Notes under the pieces: model-generated
Database searches by the model: none
The model's input: only the letters and a program-made list of their open reading frames with translations
Told to the model about the DNA's origin: nothing
Position numbers and translations under genes: made by a program
In this document: piece by piece, positions 1-8,075 of the stretch
Numbering within the stretch: the first letter of the stretch is position 1
Layout: the number at the start of each line of letters is the position of its first letter
DNA from: Alphaproteobacteria bacterium
GTDB taxonomy: Bacteria > Pseudomonadota > Alphaproteobacteria > Rhodobacterales > Rhodobacteraceae
Assembly (NCBI GenBank): GCA_030425945.1
Contig: JAUHZL010000016.1
Coordinates: forward strand, 1 to 17,675
Direction: 5' to 3'
DNA: 17,675 bases

Positions 1-2003
1 AGCGCCCGAATCGGAACCAGCCCGTCCGCACCGGTCTCGTCGAGCTTCACGAAGATGCCGAACCGGGTGACGCCCGAGATGCGCCCGGCGAACTCGTTGC
101 CGACCCGGTCGGACAGGAAGGCGGCGAGGTAGCGGTCGATCGTGTCACGCTCCGCGGCCATCGACCGGCGCTCGGCCTCCGAAATCGCCTGCGCCGTCTT
201 GTCGAGCCGCTCGATATCGTCGTCGGACAGACCGTCCTTCTTCGGGTCGGGGCCCCAGCCATGCGCCCGGATCAGGGCCCGGTGCACGATCAGGTCGGAA
301 TAGCGGCGGATCGGCGAGGTGAAATGCGCATAGGCCGCCAGCGCGAGGCCGAAATGGCCGAAGTTCTCGGGCGAATAGTAGGCCTGCGTCATCGCGCGCA
401 GCGTGCTGAGGTTGATCAGCTCGGCGTCCTCACGCCCGGCGGCGTCGGCCAGAAGGCGGTTCAGCGTGCCGGTCTGCAGCACCTGCCCCTTGGCCAGTTT
501 CAGCCCGGACGCCTGCGCCACCTCGCGCAGCGCCTCGATCCGCTCGGGCGCGGGCTCTTCGTGGACGCGGTAGAGCAGCGGCGAACGCTTGGCCTGCAAC
601 GTCTCGGCGGCGCAGACATTCGCCAGCACCATGCATTCCTCGATCAGCTTGTGCGCGTCGAAGCGGTCCCGGAAGGCGACCGAGGTCACGGTGCCCGCCT
701 CGTCCAGTTCGATCCGGCGTTCGGGCAGGTCCAGTTCCAGCGGCTGGCGCCTCCCCCGGGCGCGGCGGAGCGCGGCATAGGCGTCCCAGAGCGGCCGCAG
801 CACCGGCTCGAGCAGGGGCGCGGTCACGCTGTCGGGGGACCCGTCGATGGCATCCTGCGCCTGCTGGTAGCTGAGCGCGGCGCGGCTGGACATCAGGCCC
901 CGGACGAACCGGTGGCCGCGCTTCTCGCCCTCGGCGTCGATCACGATGCGCACCGCAACGCAGGCGCGCGGCACGTCGGCATGGAGCGAGCACAGGTCGC
1001 CAGACAGCCGGTCGGGCAGCATCGGCACGACGCGGTCGGGGAAGTAGGTGGAGTTGCCGCGCAGGCGGGCCTCGCGGTCGAGCGCGGAGCCCGGTGTCAC
1101 GTAGGCGGCGACATCCGCGATGGCGACCCACAGGACATGCCCGCCCGGGTTGGCGGGGTCAGGATCGGGCAGCGCGCAGACGGCGTCGTCCCGGTCGCGG
1201 GCGTCGGGCGGGTCGATGGTCACCAGCGGCACCTCGCGCAGGTCCTCGCGGGTGCCAAGGCCCTGTGGCTTGGCGCGGTCGGCCTCGGCCAGCACGGCGT
1301 CGGGGAAGTCGTCGGGAATGCCGTGCTGGTGGATGGCGATCAGCGACACCGACTTGGCGCCCAGCGGGTCACCGAGGCGGGCCACGACCTGCGCCACCGG
1401 CAGGCCCATGCGCCCGCGCGGGCCGGTCTGCTCGGCTTCGACCAGGTCGCCGTCCTTGGCGCCGTGCATCGCGCCCGGCGGGACGCGCCATTCCTTGTCG
1501 GCGCCCTTGTCGATGGGCTGGATGCGGCCGCCCTCGGCCGTCTTGCGGAAGATCCCGAGGATCTTCGCGGCCCCGCGCGGGGTGCCGATGCGTCGGATCA
1601 GGCGCGCCTCGTAGCCGTGATCGTCGGCCTCGACCTGCGCCACGCGCACCAGCAGCCGGTCGCCCGCCCCGACGCCGGGATCGTCGGGCTTGGCGATGAA
1701 GAGGATCGCGGGCGCGTCGCCGTCGGCCGCGTCCCACTCCAGCGGGCGCAGGAACACGTCGCCGTCGGGATCGACACCGGCGACCTCGGCCACGGTGACC
1801 GGGGGCAGCGTGCCGGGCGCGCGGAAGTGCTTGCGGCGCTTTTCGAGCAGGCCTTCCTGTTCCAGTTCCTTCAGGACCCGCTTCAGGTCGATGCGGGCCG
1901 CACCCTTGATCCCGAAGGCACGGGCGATGTTGCGCTTCGAGGTCTGGGTGGGATTCTCGGCGATCCAGGCGCGGATCTGCTCTTTGGTCGGAAGATGCTC
2001 CAT
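1..2003 (-). CDS. rnr: Ribonuclease R (3' end missing)
   Basis: This is a 3'-to-5' processive exoribonuclease of the RNB/RNase II superfamily that degrades structured RNA and takes part in rRNA and mRNA turnover in the cytoplasm. About 667 codons are visible. The N-terminus (roughly residues 5-70) looks like the winged-helix region, followed by cold-shock-like domains. The RNB domain carries the catalytic acidic cluster IDPPDARDRDD with D264, D270, D272 and D273, so all four metal-binding aspartates are present. The S1 domain begins near residue 633 (GNEFAGRISGVTRFGIFVKL) and is cut by the window edge; about 80-100 residues should be missing. The ATG at 2003 is forced, because an in-frame TAG lies only four codons upstream. 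The purine-rich GAAGG directly abuts the ATG, so the ribosome binding site is poor. It follows the GNAT gene by 54 bases on the same strand and may be cotranscribed with it. Confidence 0.95.
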   Translation of the reverse strand, partial: MEHLPTKEQIRAWIAENPTQTSKRNIARAFGIKGAARIDLKRVLKELEQEGLLEKRRKHFRAPGTLPPVTVAEVAGVDPDGDVFLRPLEWDAADGDAPAILFIAKPDDPGVGAGDRLLVRVAQVEADDHGYEARLIRRIGTPRGAAKILGIFRKTAEGGRIQPIDKGADKEWRVPPGAMHGAKDGDLVEAEQTGPRGRMGLPVAQVVARLGDPLGAKSVSLIAIHQHGIPDDFPDAVLAEADRAKPQGLGTREDLREVPLVTIDPPDARDRDDAVCALPDPDPANPGGHVLWVAIADVAAYVTPGSALDREARLRGNSTYFPDRVVPMLPDRLSGDLCSLHADVPRACVAVRIVIDAEGEKRGHRFVRGLMSSRAALSYQQAQDAIDGSPDSVTAPLLEPVLRPLWDAYAALRRARGRRQPLELDLPERRIELDEAGTVTSVAFRDRFDAHKLIEECMVLANVCAAETLQAKRSPLLYRVHEEPAPERIEALREVAQASGLKLAKGQVLQTGTLNRLLADAAGREDAELINLSTLRAMTQAYYSPENFGHFGLALAAYAHFTSPIRRYSDLIVHRALIRAHGWGPDPKKDGLSDDDIERLDKTAQAISEAERRSMAAERDTIDRYLAAFLSDRVGNEFAGRISGVTRFGIFVKLDETGADGLVPIRA

Positions 2004-2057
2004 CCTTCGCCGCTAGCACGGGCGCAGGGGCACGTCACGCGGGAACGTGGCGGCCGG

Positions 2058-2489
2058 TCAGAGGGCGCGCACCATGTCCCGGTGCGGGATCCCCGCGTCG
2101 AGGTAGTCCTCGCCGACCGGAGAGAAGCCGAGCCGGTCGTAGAACCCAACCGCGCCGAGCTGCGCGCCGAGTTTCGCGGTGACGATGCCCGGCTCGGCCC
2201 GCAGGCGGTCGAGCGCGGCCGCCATCAGCGCGGCCCCGGCCCCGGTGCCGCGCGCCTCCGGCAGGACGCAGACACGCTCGACCTTGCCGTAGGGCGGCAG
2301 CAGGCGCAGGCGCAGCGCGGCGACGGGCATGCCGTCGAGCCGCCCCAGCAGGTGAATGGCCGTCGCGTCGCGCCCGTCGAGGTCGTCGGCCTCGGGGACA
2401 TTCTGCTCCTCGATGAACACCCGACGACGCAGGGCGAGGCAGTGCGCCAGGTCGGCTTCGGACGTGGCCTCGGTCACGACCAGGGTCAT
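2058..2489 (-). CDS. GNAT family N-acetyltransferase, ElaA/YjcF-like
   Basis: This is a 143-residue single-domain GNAT acyltransferase, expected to move an acetyl group from acetyl-CoA to an unknown small molecule or amine. Near the N-terminus it has LRRRVFIEEQNVP (20-32), then the beta-4/loop motif VERVCVLPEARGTGAGAAL (70-88), which holds the CoA pyrophosphate-binding R-G-x-G-x-G. The C-terminal LGAQ...GFYDRLGFSPVGEDYLDAGIPH layout closely resembles ElaA of E. coli. The start at 2489 was chosen over an upstream ATG at 2612 because it overlaps the dapE stop as ATGA, the classic translational-coupling arrangement, and because the family N-terminus begins there. The overlap suggests it is translated from the dapE message. 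The substrate cannot be read from sequence. Confidence 0.9.
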   Translation of the reverse strand: MTLVVTEATSEADLAHCLALRRRVFIEEQNVPEADDLDGRDATAIHLLGRLDGMPVAALRLRLLPPYGKVERVCVLPEARGTGAGAALMAAALDRLRAEPGIVTAKLGAQLGAVGFYDRLGFSPVGEDYLDAGIPHRDMVRAL

Positions 2490-3628
2490 GCGAAGTAGTC
2501 CCGCAGGATGCGGGTATAGACCCGCTTGAGGGCGTGGACCTCCTGCATCGACACCCGCTCGTCCACCGCGTGCATCCGCTTGCCGGTCAGGCCGAATTCG
2601 ACCACCGGGCAATGGTCCTTGACGAAGCGCGCATCCGAGGTGCCGCCGGTCGTCGAGAGGCTCGGCGCGATCCCGGTCTCGGCCTCGACCGCCTGCGCCA
2701 CGAGGTCGGACAGCGGCCCGGGCGGGGTCAGGAAGCTTTCGCCGGAAACCTTGGTGCTCATCGCGATGGCGATCCCGGTCTCGGACGCGACCTCGTCCGC
2801 CTGCGCGCGCAGCCAGTCGGTCAGCGTCGCCGACGTGTGAGTGTCGTTGAAGCGGATGTTTACCGTCGCGCGGCAGGTCGCCGGGATCACGTTGGTGGCC
2901 GGGTTGCCGGTGTCGATGGTGGTCACGGCCAGCGTCGAGGCATCGAAGTGCTCGGTCCCGGCATCCAGTTCGGCGCGGGCAAGGCGGTCCATCAGCCGCG
3001 CCATCGCCGGAACCGGGTTCTTCGCGCGGTGCGGATAGGCGGCATGTCCCTGCACGCCGGTCGCGGTGAAGAAGGCGCTCATCGAGCCCCGGCGGCCGAT
3101 CTTCATCATCTCGCCGAAGGTCTCGGGGCAGGTCGGTTCGCCGACGAGGCAGACGCTCATCGCCTCGCCCGCCTCGCGCATCCAGTCGAGCAGCGCGGTC
3201 GTGCCGTCCAGCGCGTCGCCCTCTTCGTCACCGGTGATCGCGAGGATGACCGCGCCATCGGGCGGGGTCTCGGTCACGAAGTCGATCGCGGCGGCGACGA
3301 AGGCGGCAACGCCCGACTTCATGTCCGTCGCGCCCCGCCCGTAGAGCCAGTCGCCATCGGTCTCGGCGCCGAAGGGATCGAAGCTCCAGTCGCCGGGATT
3401 GCCGACCGGCACGACATCGGTGTGGCCGTTGAACCCGAACGAGCGGTTGGCCCCCTTGCGGCCCCAGCGGGCGTAGAGATTGGCGATGCCGCCGCGGTCG
3501 ACGCGCGTGCAGTCGAACCCGGCCGCCGCGAGATGCCGCTCGAGCAGCACCAGCGCGCCGCCCTCGTCCGGCGTGACCGAAGGGCAGCGGATCAGGTCGG
3601 CGGTCAGGGCAACGGGATCGGTGGGCAT
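2486..3628 (-). CDS. dapE: Succinyl-diaminopimelate desuccinylase
   Basis: DapE hydrolyses N-succinyl-LL-2,6-diaminopimelate to LL-diaminopimelate and succinate in the succinylase branch of lysine and peptidoglycan precursor synthesis. It is a dinuclear-zinc M20 peptidase relative. The 380-residue length is normal for the family. The metal and catalytic residues are visible: GHTD with H69 and D71, D102 in GRGATDMKSG, the E135/E136 pair in ITGDEEGD, E164 in GEPT and H353 in RMHAVDERVSM. The dimerisation (lid) domain sits between roughly residues 180 and 295. It starts after a divergent gap with a candidate promoter and overlaps the GNAT gene by four bases at its 3' end. dapD, which acts in the same pathway, lies about 3.5 kb away on the same strand. 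Confidence 0.97.
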   Translation of the reverse strand: MPTDPVALTADLIRCPSVTPDEGGALVLLERHLAAAGFDCTRVDRGGIANLYARWGRKGANRSFGFNGHTDVVPVGNPGDWSFDPFGAETDGDWLYGRGATDMKSGVAAFVAAAIDFVTETPPDGAVILAITGDEEGDALDGTTALLDWMREAGEAMSVCLVGEPTCPETFGEMMKIGRRGSMSAFFTATGVQGHAAYPHRAKNPVPAMARLMDRLARAELDAGTEHFDASTLAVTTIDTGNPATNVIPATCRATVNIRFNDTHTSATLTDWLRAQADEVASETGIAIAMSTKVSGESFLTPPGPLSDLVAQAVEAETGIAPSLSTTGGTSDARFVKDHCPVVEFGLTGKRMHAVDERVSMQEVHALKRVYTRILRDYFA

Positions 3629-3666
3629 GGGGACCTCGGGGACATCATCATCGGGTGGAACGCGAG

Positions 3667-3695
3667 GTTATCCACAACAAGATGTAGGTTGTGAC
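3667..3695 (-). promoter_or_regulatory. Candidate sigma-70 promoter for dapE
   Basis: Read on the minus strand there is a -35 GTCACA (3690-3695; four of six consensus bases), a 17-base spacer and a -10 GATAAC (3667-3672; four of six). This would place the transcript start about 30 bases upstream of dapE. It is a pattern match only; no transcript data are available. The -10 overlaps the DnaA-box sequence listed separately. Confidence 0.4.
3668..3676 (+). promoter_or_regulatory. Perfect DnaA-box consensus (TTATCCACA)
   Basis: The nine bases match the strict DnaA box TTATNCACA exactly and sit in the divergent gap upstream of dapE, covering its candidate -10 element. It is the only exact copy I noticed in the window, so this is not an origin cluster. 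An AT-rich nonamer is unlikely by chance in DNA this GC-rich, but a single site is weak evidence of DnaA control. Confidence 0.45.
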
Positions 3696-3785
3696 TGGCC
3701 CGCTTCCGCGCGCCCGTGCTAGCATCACAAGGGGGGAAGGAAAAGCCGTCCCGCCGCCGCCGCCGCCACTACCCGGAGCCGCGAG

Positions 3786-4814
3786 ATGCATCACAGTGCC
3801 GATTTCGGGTCCGCCGCGGACGCCCGGACGGGTGCGCCCGCTCCGGCGCAGGTGCTCGGGGACGGATCGCTCTGGCTGGCGGCCACGGTGCCCGGCCTGA
3901 CCGCGGGCCTGACCGGCCTGATCGGCACCGGCATCCAGTGGAGCCGCCCGGGCGGCGTCTTCGGATTGTGGATCGACCCGCGCGGCGCGCTGGTGCTGCG
4001 ACACCGCACCTCGGACGGCGCCGCGGCGTGGCAGGGTCCGGCGGATTTCTGCGGGGCGGGCGACCGGCTGCGGATCTCGGTACAGATCTGGACCGGCCTC
4101 GGACGCCTGCTCGTTCAGGCCGAGAACGCGGTCACCGGGGCGGTCTGCTCGGGCCGGTGCGAGGCTGTCGGCCCCCTGCCGCTGATCGGCGGCTAGACCG
4201 ATCTCGACCCGGAGCTGGTCGACCTGCGGCTGGCGACGGTCCCGCTGGGCGCGCGGGGCATCAACGGGGTCGCCGCGGACACCCCGCTGCCGACGCCGGA
4301 CGGGTGGTGCCCGGCCGGAACGCTGCGCCCCGGCGACCGGCTGCAGACACCAGACGGGCCGGTCATCCTGCGAGGTGTGCGGCACGAGCCGATGATCGAC
4401 CGCCAGCGGCAGGACGCGATGGTCATCAACCCGCCGTGGTTCGGACTGACCCAGCCGGTGGTGCTGGACGGCGAGCAGCGGCTGCGCCTCGCGACGGTCG
4501 AGGTCGAGGCGCTGACGGGCCAGCCCGAACTGCTGGTCGCCTTGCGCGATATCGCCGTTGGCCGGGCGGTGCATCCCGACTGGACCGGAACCGGCGAGAT
4601 GGTCTTCCTCGACGTGGACGAAACACGGGTGCTGCCGCTGGGCGGGATCGACGTGATGCTGCAGGGGACGGCCGAACTGACCGAGCGCGGGGCGGTGCTG
4701 CCCTCGCCCGGCGAGGTGCCCTGGGCCCGGGCGGCCGAGGCGCGCGCGGTGATCGACGCGGTGGCACGGCGCAAGGGCGTGCTGGGCACGCCGCACCGGG
4801 CCTTCGGGGCCTGA
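3786..4814 (+). pseudogene. Hint-domain protein interrupted by an in-frame amber codon
   Basis: One continuous reading frame of 342 codons is broken by TAG at codon 137 (4194-4196). The N-terminal half (3786-4196, 136 residues) starts with ATG after a GGAG-type ribosome binding site. It is rich in beta-type sequence and Trp (GSLWLAATVPG, GLWIDPRGALVLRH, LRISVQIWTG) and may be a jelly-roll or LamG-like domain, but I do not recognise it with certainty. After the TAG the same frame continues into a Hint_2-like region: TPLPTPDGWCPAGTLRPGD (codons 166-184), GPVILRGVRHEP, a PELLVALRDIAVGRAV segment and an FLDVDETRVLPL segment. The first usable start after the TAG is a GTG at 4377, inside the Hint fold, so the downstream half would not make a complete domain alone. 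The Cys nucleophile that normally opens a Hint domain is absent. Likely explanations are a decaying gene, a sequencing error, or (least likely) readthrough. A two-ORF annotation (3786-4196 and 4377-4814) is the alternative. Confidence 0.6.
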
Positions 4815-4820
4815 CCCGGA

Positions 4821-5165
4821 TCAGTCGTAGAAAGCTGTGGTCTGGGCGACGACGACCGAGTTCTCGGCCAGCGCGCGGTCCATCAGGGCGCGCTCCTCGT
4901 CATCGATCTCGTCCCCGGCGTCGAGGCGGTCCTGAAGGCTGCCATAGCCGGTGACGTCGAGCGGCGCGAGATCGGCCTGCTTCAGAAGCGCGACGGTCTC
5001 GCGCACGGCTTCGGCCTCGTCGACGCCGGAGGCATAGCACATCAGGGCCGCACCGGTCGCGGTGTCGGGCAGACCGTCGCCGGGGGCGCGGCCGATCTCG
5101 ACGAGCAGGGTATAGACCTGCTGGGCGCGTTTCGGTTTCTTCGGGGGCGGGCTGGTCTCGGACAT
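4821..5165 (-). CDS. Small conserved-looking protein of unknown function
   Basis: This is a 114-residue cytosolic protein with a basic, proline-rich N-terminus (PPPKKPKR, residues 6-13). A compact domain follows, with QVYTLLVEIGR, a GDGLPDTATGAALMCYASG segment and an acidic stretch DAGDEIDDEER. No signal peptide or membrane segment is visible. I do not recognise the family. Codon use and amino-acid composition look like those of a real gene, and the frame stays open with sensible hydrophobic spacing. It ends six bases from the stop of the Hint pseudogene (tail to tail). It starts 50 bases from the methyltransferase start (head to head), so any promoters for the two genes must lie in or near that short gap. 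No strong ribosome binding site is seen. Confidence 0.75.
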   Translation of the reverse strand: MSETSPPPKKPKRAQQVYTLLVEIGRAPGDGLPDTATGAALMCYASGVDEAEAVRETVALLKQADLAPLDVTGYGSLQDRLDAGDEIDDEERALMDRALAENSVVVAQTTAFYD

Positions 5166-5215
5166 GGGCGGCAGCGATGCGGCGCGCCCGGTGTCCTGTC
5201 AAGCGGGAAGCGCGG

Positions 5216-5830
5216 ATGAGCGACGACACCCACCCCCTCGCCGCCGATGTCAGGCGGGTCTACCGGGTCAACGCGGCCCGGTTCGATGCCGAGCGGACCC
5301 GCGACCTGTGGGAGCGGGTCTGGCTGGACCGGTTCACGGCGCGGCTGCCGCCGGGCGGACGGGTGCTGGATGCGGGATGCGGCGCGGGCGACCCGATCGC
5401 CGGGTACCTGATCGCGCAGGGCTTCCGGGTGACCGGCCTCGACGCCAGTGCGCCCATGCTGGCCCTGGCCCGCTCGCGCTGGCCGGACGGGGACTGGCGC
5501 GAGGGCGACATGGCCGCGCTCGACCTGCCGGAGCGGTTCGACGGGATCCTTGGCTGGAACAGCTTCTTTCACCTGCCCCCTGACGCCCAGCACAAAGCCC
5601 TCGCCGCCTTTGCCGGGCACCTGCGCCCCCGCGGCGTGCTGCTGTTGACGGTGGGACCCGAGGCGGGCGAACGGATCGGGCGCGTCGGCGACGATCCGGT
5701 CTACCACGCCAGCCTTTCGCCCGAGGACTACCGCGACACGCTCGCACGGCTGGGCCTGACTGTCCTGGCCTTCGTTGCCGAAGACCCCGCCTGCCGGGGA
5801 CAAACGGTGCTGATGGCGGGGAAGCGCTGA
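5216..5830 (+). CDS. Class I SAM-dependent methyltransferase
   Basis: This 204-residue Rossmann-fold methyltransferase (Methyltransf_11/25 type) probably acts on a small molecule; the acceptor is not predictable. Motif I is VLDAGCGAGDP (50-60), the acidic residue that binds the SAM ribose is D76 in VTGLDAS, and a motif II/III-like stretch is RFDGILGWNSFFHLPP (107-122). The later beta strands include GVLLLTVGPEAGE. The ATG at 5216 was preferred to one at 5177 because GGGAAG sits at a good distance before it and the family N-terminus begins there. It is transcribed away from the small unknown gene on its left and is closed by a strong hairpin 5 bases after the stop. Confidence 0.88.
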   Translation: MSDDTHPLAADVRRVYRVNAARFDAERTRDLWERVWLDRFTARLPPGGRVLDAGCGAGDPIAGYLIAQGFRVTGLDASAPMLALARSRWPDGDWREGDMAALDLPERFDGILGWNSFFHLPPDAQHKALAAFAGHLRPRGVLLLTVGPEAGERIGRVGDDPVYHASLSPEDYRDTLARLGLTVLAFVAEDPACRGQTVLMAGKR

Positions 5831-5835
5831 CGGGT

Positions 5836-5870
5836 CCGGGGCCGACCCGCGGGAGAAGGGTCGGCCCCGG
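5836..5870 (+). terminator. Hairpin terminator after the methyltransferase
   Basis: A perfect 13-base stem (5836-5848 with 5858-5870, arm CCGGGGCCGACCC) encloses a 9-base loop and lies just after the methyltransferase stop. A short T run (GCAGTTT) follows a few bases later, so it is a GC-type terminator with a weak U tract. Confidence 0.65.
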
Positions 5871-5912
5871 GTCGCAGTTTCTGCCAGATTGGAACGGTTT
5901 GTCGCAGAGGTC

Positions 5913-5929
5913 CGGTGACAGAGTCACCG
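5913..5929. promoter_or_regulatory. Palindrome upstream of the DUF2892 gene
   Basis: CGGTGAC-AGA-GTCACCG is a perfect 7-base inverted repeat with a 3-base centre. It lies 60 bases before the DUF2892 start, where an operator or -35 region would be expected. A direct repeat GGTTTGTC flanks it at 5896-5903 and 5953-5960. It may be a regulator-binding site; no regulator is encoded in the window. Confidence 0.3.
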
Positions 5930-5988
5930 TTCGGACAGCGCAACGGGCGTATGGTTTGTCCCGGAGTTCTGAAAAAGGAGACCTCGCC

Positions 5989-6180
5989 ATGCCCCGCAAC
6001 GAAGGCACCCTCGACCGCGTGCTTCGCGTCATCCTCGGCCTCGTGCTGATCTCGCTCGTCTTCGTCGGTCCTCAGACCGTCTGGGGCTGGGTCGGCGTCG
6101 TTCCGTTGCTGACCGGCCTCGTGGGCTACTGCCCGCTCTACAGCGTGCTCGGCATCCGTACCTGCCCGATGAAGAATTGA
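5989..6180 (+). CDS. DUF2892 (YgaP-like) small inner-membrane protein
   Basis: This 63-residue protein has two hydrophobic segments (about residues 11-26 and 32-47) separated by GPQTVWGW, followed by the characteristic GYCPLYSVLGIRTCP ending with C48 and C59. That layout is the DUF2892/YgaP transmembrane family (PF11127). Family members sit in the inner membrane and are often found alone or fused to rhodanese domains, which suggests a link to sulfur chemistry; their exact role is unknown. The ATG at 5989 is preceded by an excellent AAAAAGGAG ribosome binding site, so the longer frame opening at 5899 is not used. It is a single-gene unit between two strong hairpins. Confidence 0.9.
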   Translation: MPRNEGTLDRVLRVILGLVLISLVFVGPQTVWGWVGVVPLLTGLVGYCPLYSVLGIRTCPMKN

Positions 6181-6189
6181 GGCAGGCCG

Positions 6190-6228
6190 CGCAGGCGGCG
6201 GTTTCACGTTCCTTTCCCGCCGCCTGCG
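6190..6228. terminator. Bidirectional hairpin between DUF2892 and YHYH genes
   Basis: A perfect 12-base stem (6190-6201 with 6217-6228, arm CGCAGGCGGCGG) with a pyrimidine-rich 15-base loop lies between two convergent genes. A G-T and a C-G pair can extend it. It has no clear U tract on either strand, but its position fits a shared terminator. Confidence 0.6.
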
Positions 6229-6258
6229 TGCCCTAGATTCCCGTGTCCCGGCGCCCCG

Positions 6259-7029
6259 TCAGGGACGACCGAGGAAATCGCGGCTGACCTCGCCCCGGAA
6301 GCAGCGCGGAAAGAACGGGAAACTGTCGGTCGCGAAATAGACGTAGCGCCCGTTCACGGTCGCGCCGTTGCATTCGTCGAGATTGCCCGACCCCGCCACG
6401 TGGACCCAGTCCTCTTCGTAGGTCCCGTCATGCCGCCCGCCCGGCGCGGTGGCACGGGTGCCCGGCTTCAGTTGCCAGGACGAGCGGGCGTTCGCCCCGA
6501 TGTAGTGGATCTCGAATCCGTCCGGCGCATAGCCGATGACGCTCCCTTGCGCCGCTTCCAGCAGACCGGCGGATACGGCGTGGTAGTGGTAGAGGCCGCG
6601 ATGATCGACATGCGCGTTCGCCGCGTCCATGCCAAGCGCCTGCGCCGCGCCCATCCCTTCGAGCCGCCAGCCGCTGGCCGGGTTGCGCGAGAAGCCGCGC
6701 GGGCTGCGCGGGTCGTAGAAATCGGCGGTGCCGGGCCGGATCAGGATACCTGACAGAGTGATTCCCGAGGCGCTGGTGCGCCGCGTGACCCGCCCGGTCA
6801 GGCGGGGTTCGGCAGGCACGCAGACCCGCACGGTCTGGGCGCGGAAGCTGTTCGGGTTGCCGCTGTTCGGAAAGCGACCGATGTCGTGCGTGGGGGTGCC
6901 GTTCGACGTGATGCAGACCTGCGACGCGGTCCGCGTGATCTCGACGTCGTTCTCGTGGGCGCTGGCCGACAGCGCGGTCCCGGCGATCAGGCCGAGACCG
7001 GCAAGCACAAGGCGAATGGGGCGGGTCAT
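6259..7029 (-). CDS. Secreted YHYH-domain protein
   Basis: This 256-residue exported protein has a clear signal peptide (basic MTRPIR, a hydrophobic core, and likely cleavage after ALSASA near residue 24). The family hallmark GLYHYH is at residues 145-150. It is followed by VIGYAPDGFEIHY (164-176), HDGTYEEDWVH (200-210), LDECNG (217-222) and VYFATDSFPFFPRCF (230-244), matching the YHYH family (PF14240). Four cysteines remain in the mature part (C39, C70, C220, C243), so two disulfides are plausible. The His-rich motif suggests metal binding, but no function is established for the family as far as I know. The start at 7029 has a strong GGAGGA ribosome binding site; the longer open frame to 7899 is an antisense-type extension through dapD and is not used. 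Confidence 0.9.
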   Translation of the reverse strand: MTRPIRLVLAGLGLIAGTALSASAHENDVEITRTASQVCITSNGTPTHDIGRFPNSGNPNSFRAQTVRVCVPAEPRLTGRVTRRTSASGITLSGILIRPGTADFYDPRSPRGFSRNPASGWRLEGMGAAQALGMDAANAHVDHRGLYHYHAVSAGLLEAAQGSVIGYAPDGFEIHYIGANARSSWQLKPGTRATAPGGRHDGTYEEDWVHVAGSGNLDECNGATVNGRYVYFATDSFPFFPRCFRGEVSRDFLGRP

Positions 7030-7109
7030 GGGGCGTCTCCTCCGTTGCGATACCCCGTTCCACGCGAGGCGCGGCGGGTTCCGTCGGAGACGCGCCCGAT
7101 GCGCCCGGG

Positions 7110-7937
<828 letters not shown>

Positions 7938-7972
7938 GGGCAGACCCCTCTGCAGAAATGGCGTTCCGGGGG

Positions 7973-8001
7973 TCTATAGGCAGCAGCGGGGAACGGGGCA
8001 A
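7973..8001 (-). promoter_or_regulatory. Candidate sigma-70 promoter for dapD
   Basis: On the minus strand TTGCCC (7996-8001) and TATAGA (7973-7978) are separated by exactly 17 bases, each matching four of six consensus bases. The predicted start gives a short leader of about 30 bases before dapD. This is one of the better promoter-like patterns in the window. Confidence 0.5.
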
Positions 8002-8075
8002 CCGGCATCGCTTTTCCTCGCAGGCGCGTTTCGCTAGGGTCGTGGTCTCTTTCCCGCACTGCGAAGGGACACAGG

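Noticed and set aside
261..2498. A 745-codon open frame on the plus strand.
   Set aside because: It lies antisense to rnr and the GNAT gene, is rich in Arg, Gly, His and Gln with no recognisable domain, and is a by-product of high GC third positions. The minus strand carries clear catalytic motifs.
3689..3725. A plus-strand promoter for the Hint gene (TTGTGA ... TAGCAT).
   Set aside because: The spacing is about 25 bases, too long for sigma-70, and no sigma-54 pattern fits (the TGGCCCG stretch lacks the -12 element).
8012..8040. A plus-strand promoter for the LOG gene (TTTTCC ... TAGGGT).
   Set aside because: Only three of six bases match at each element, too weak to report.
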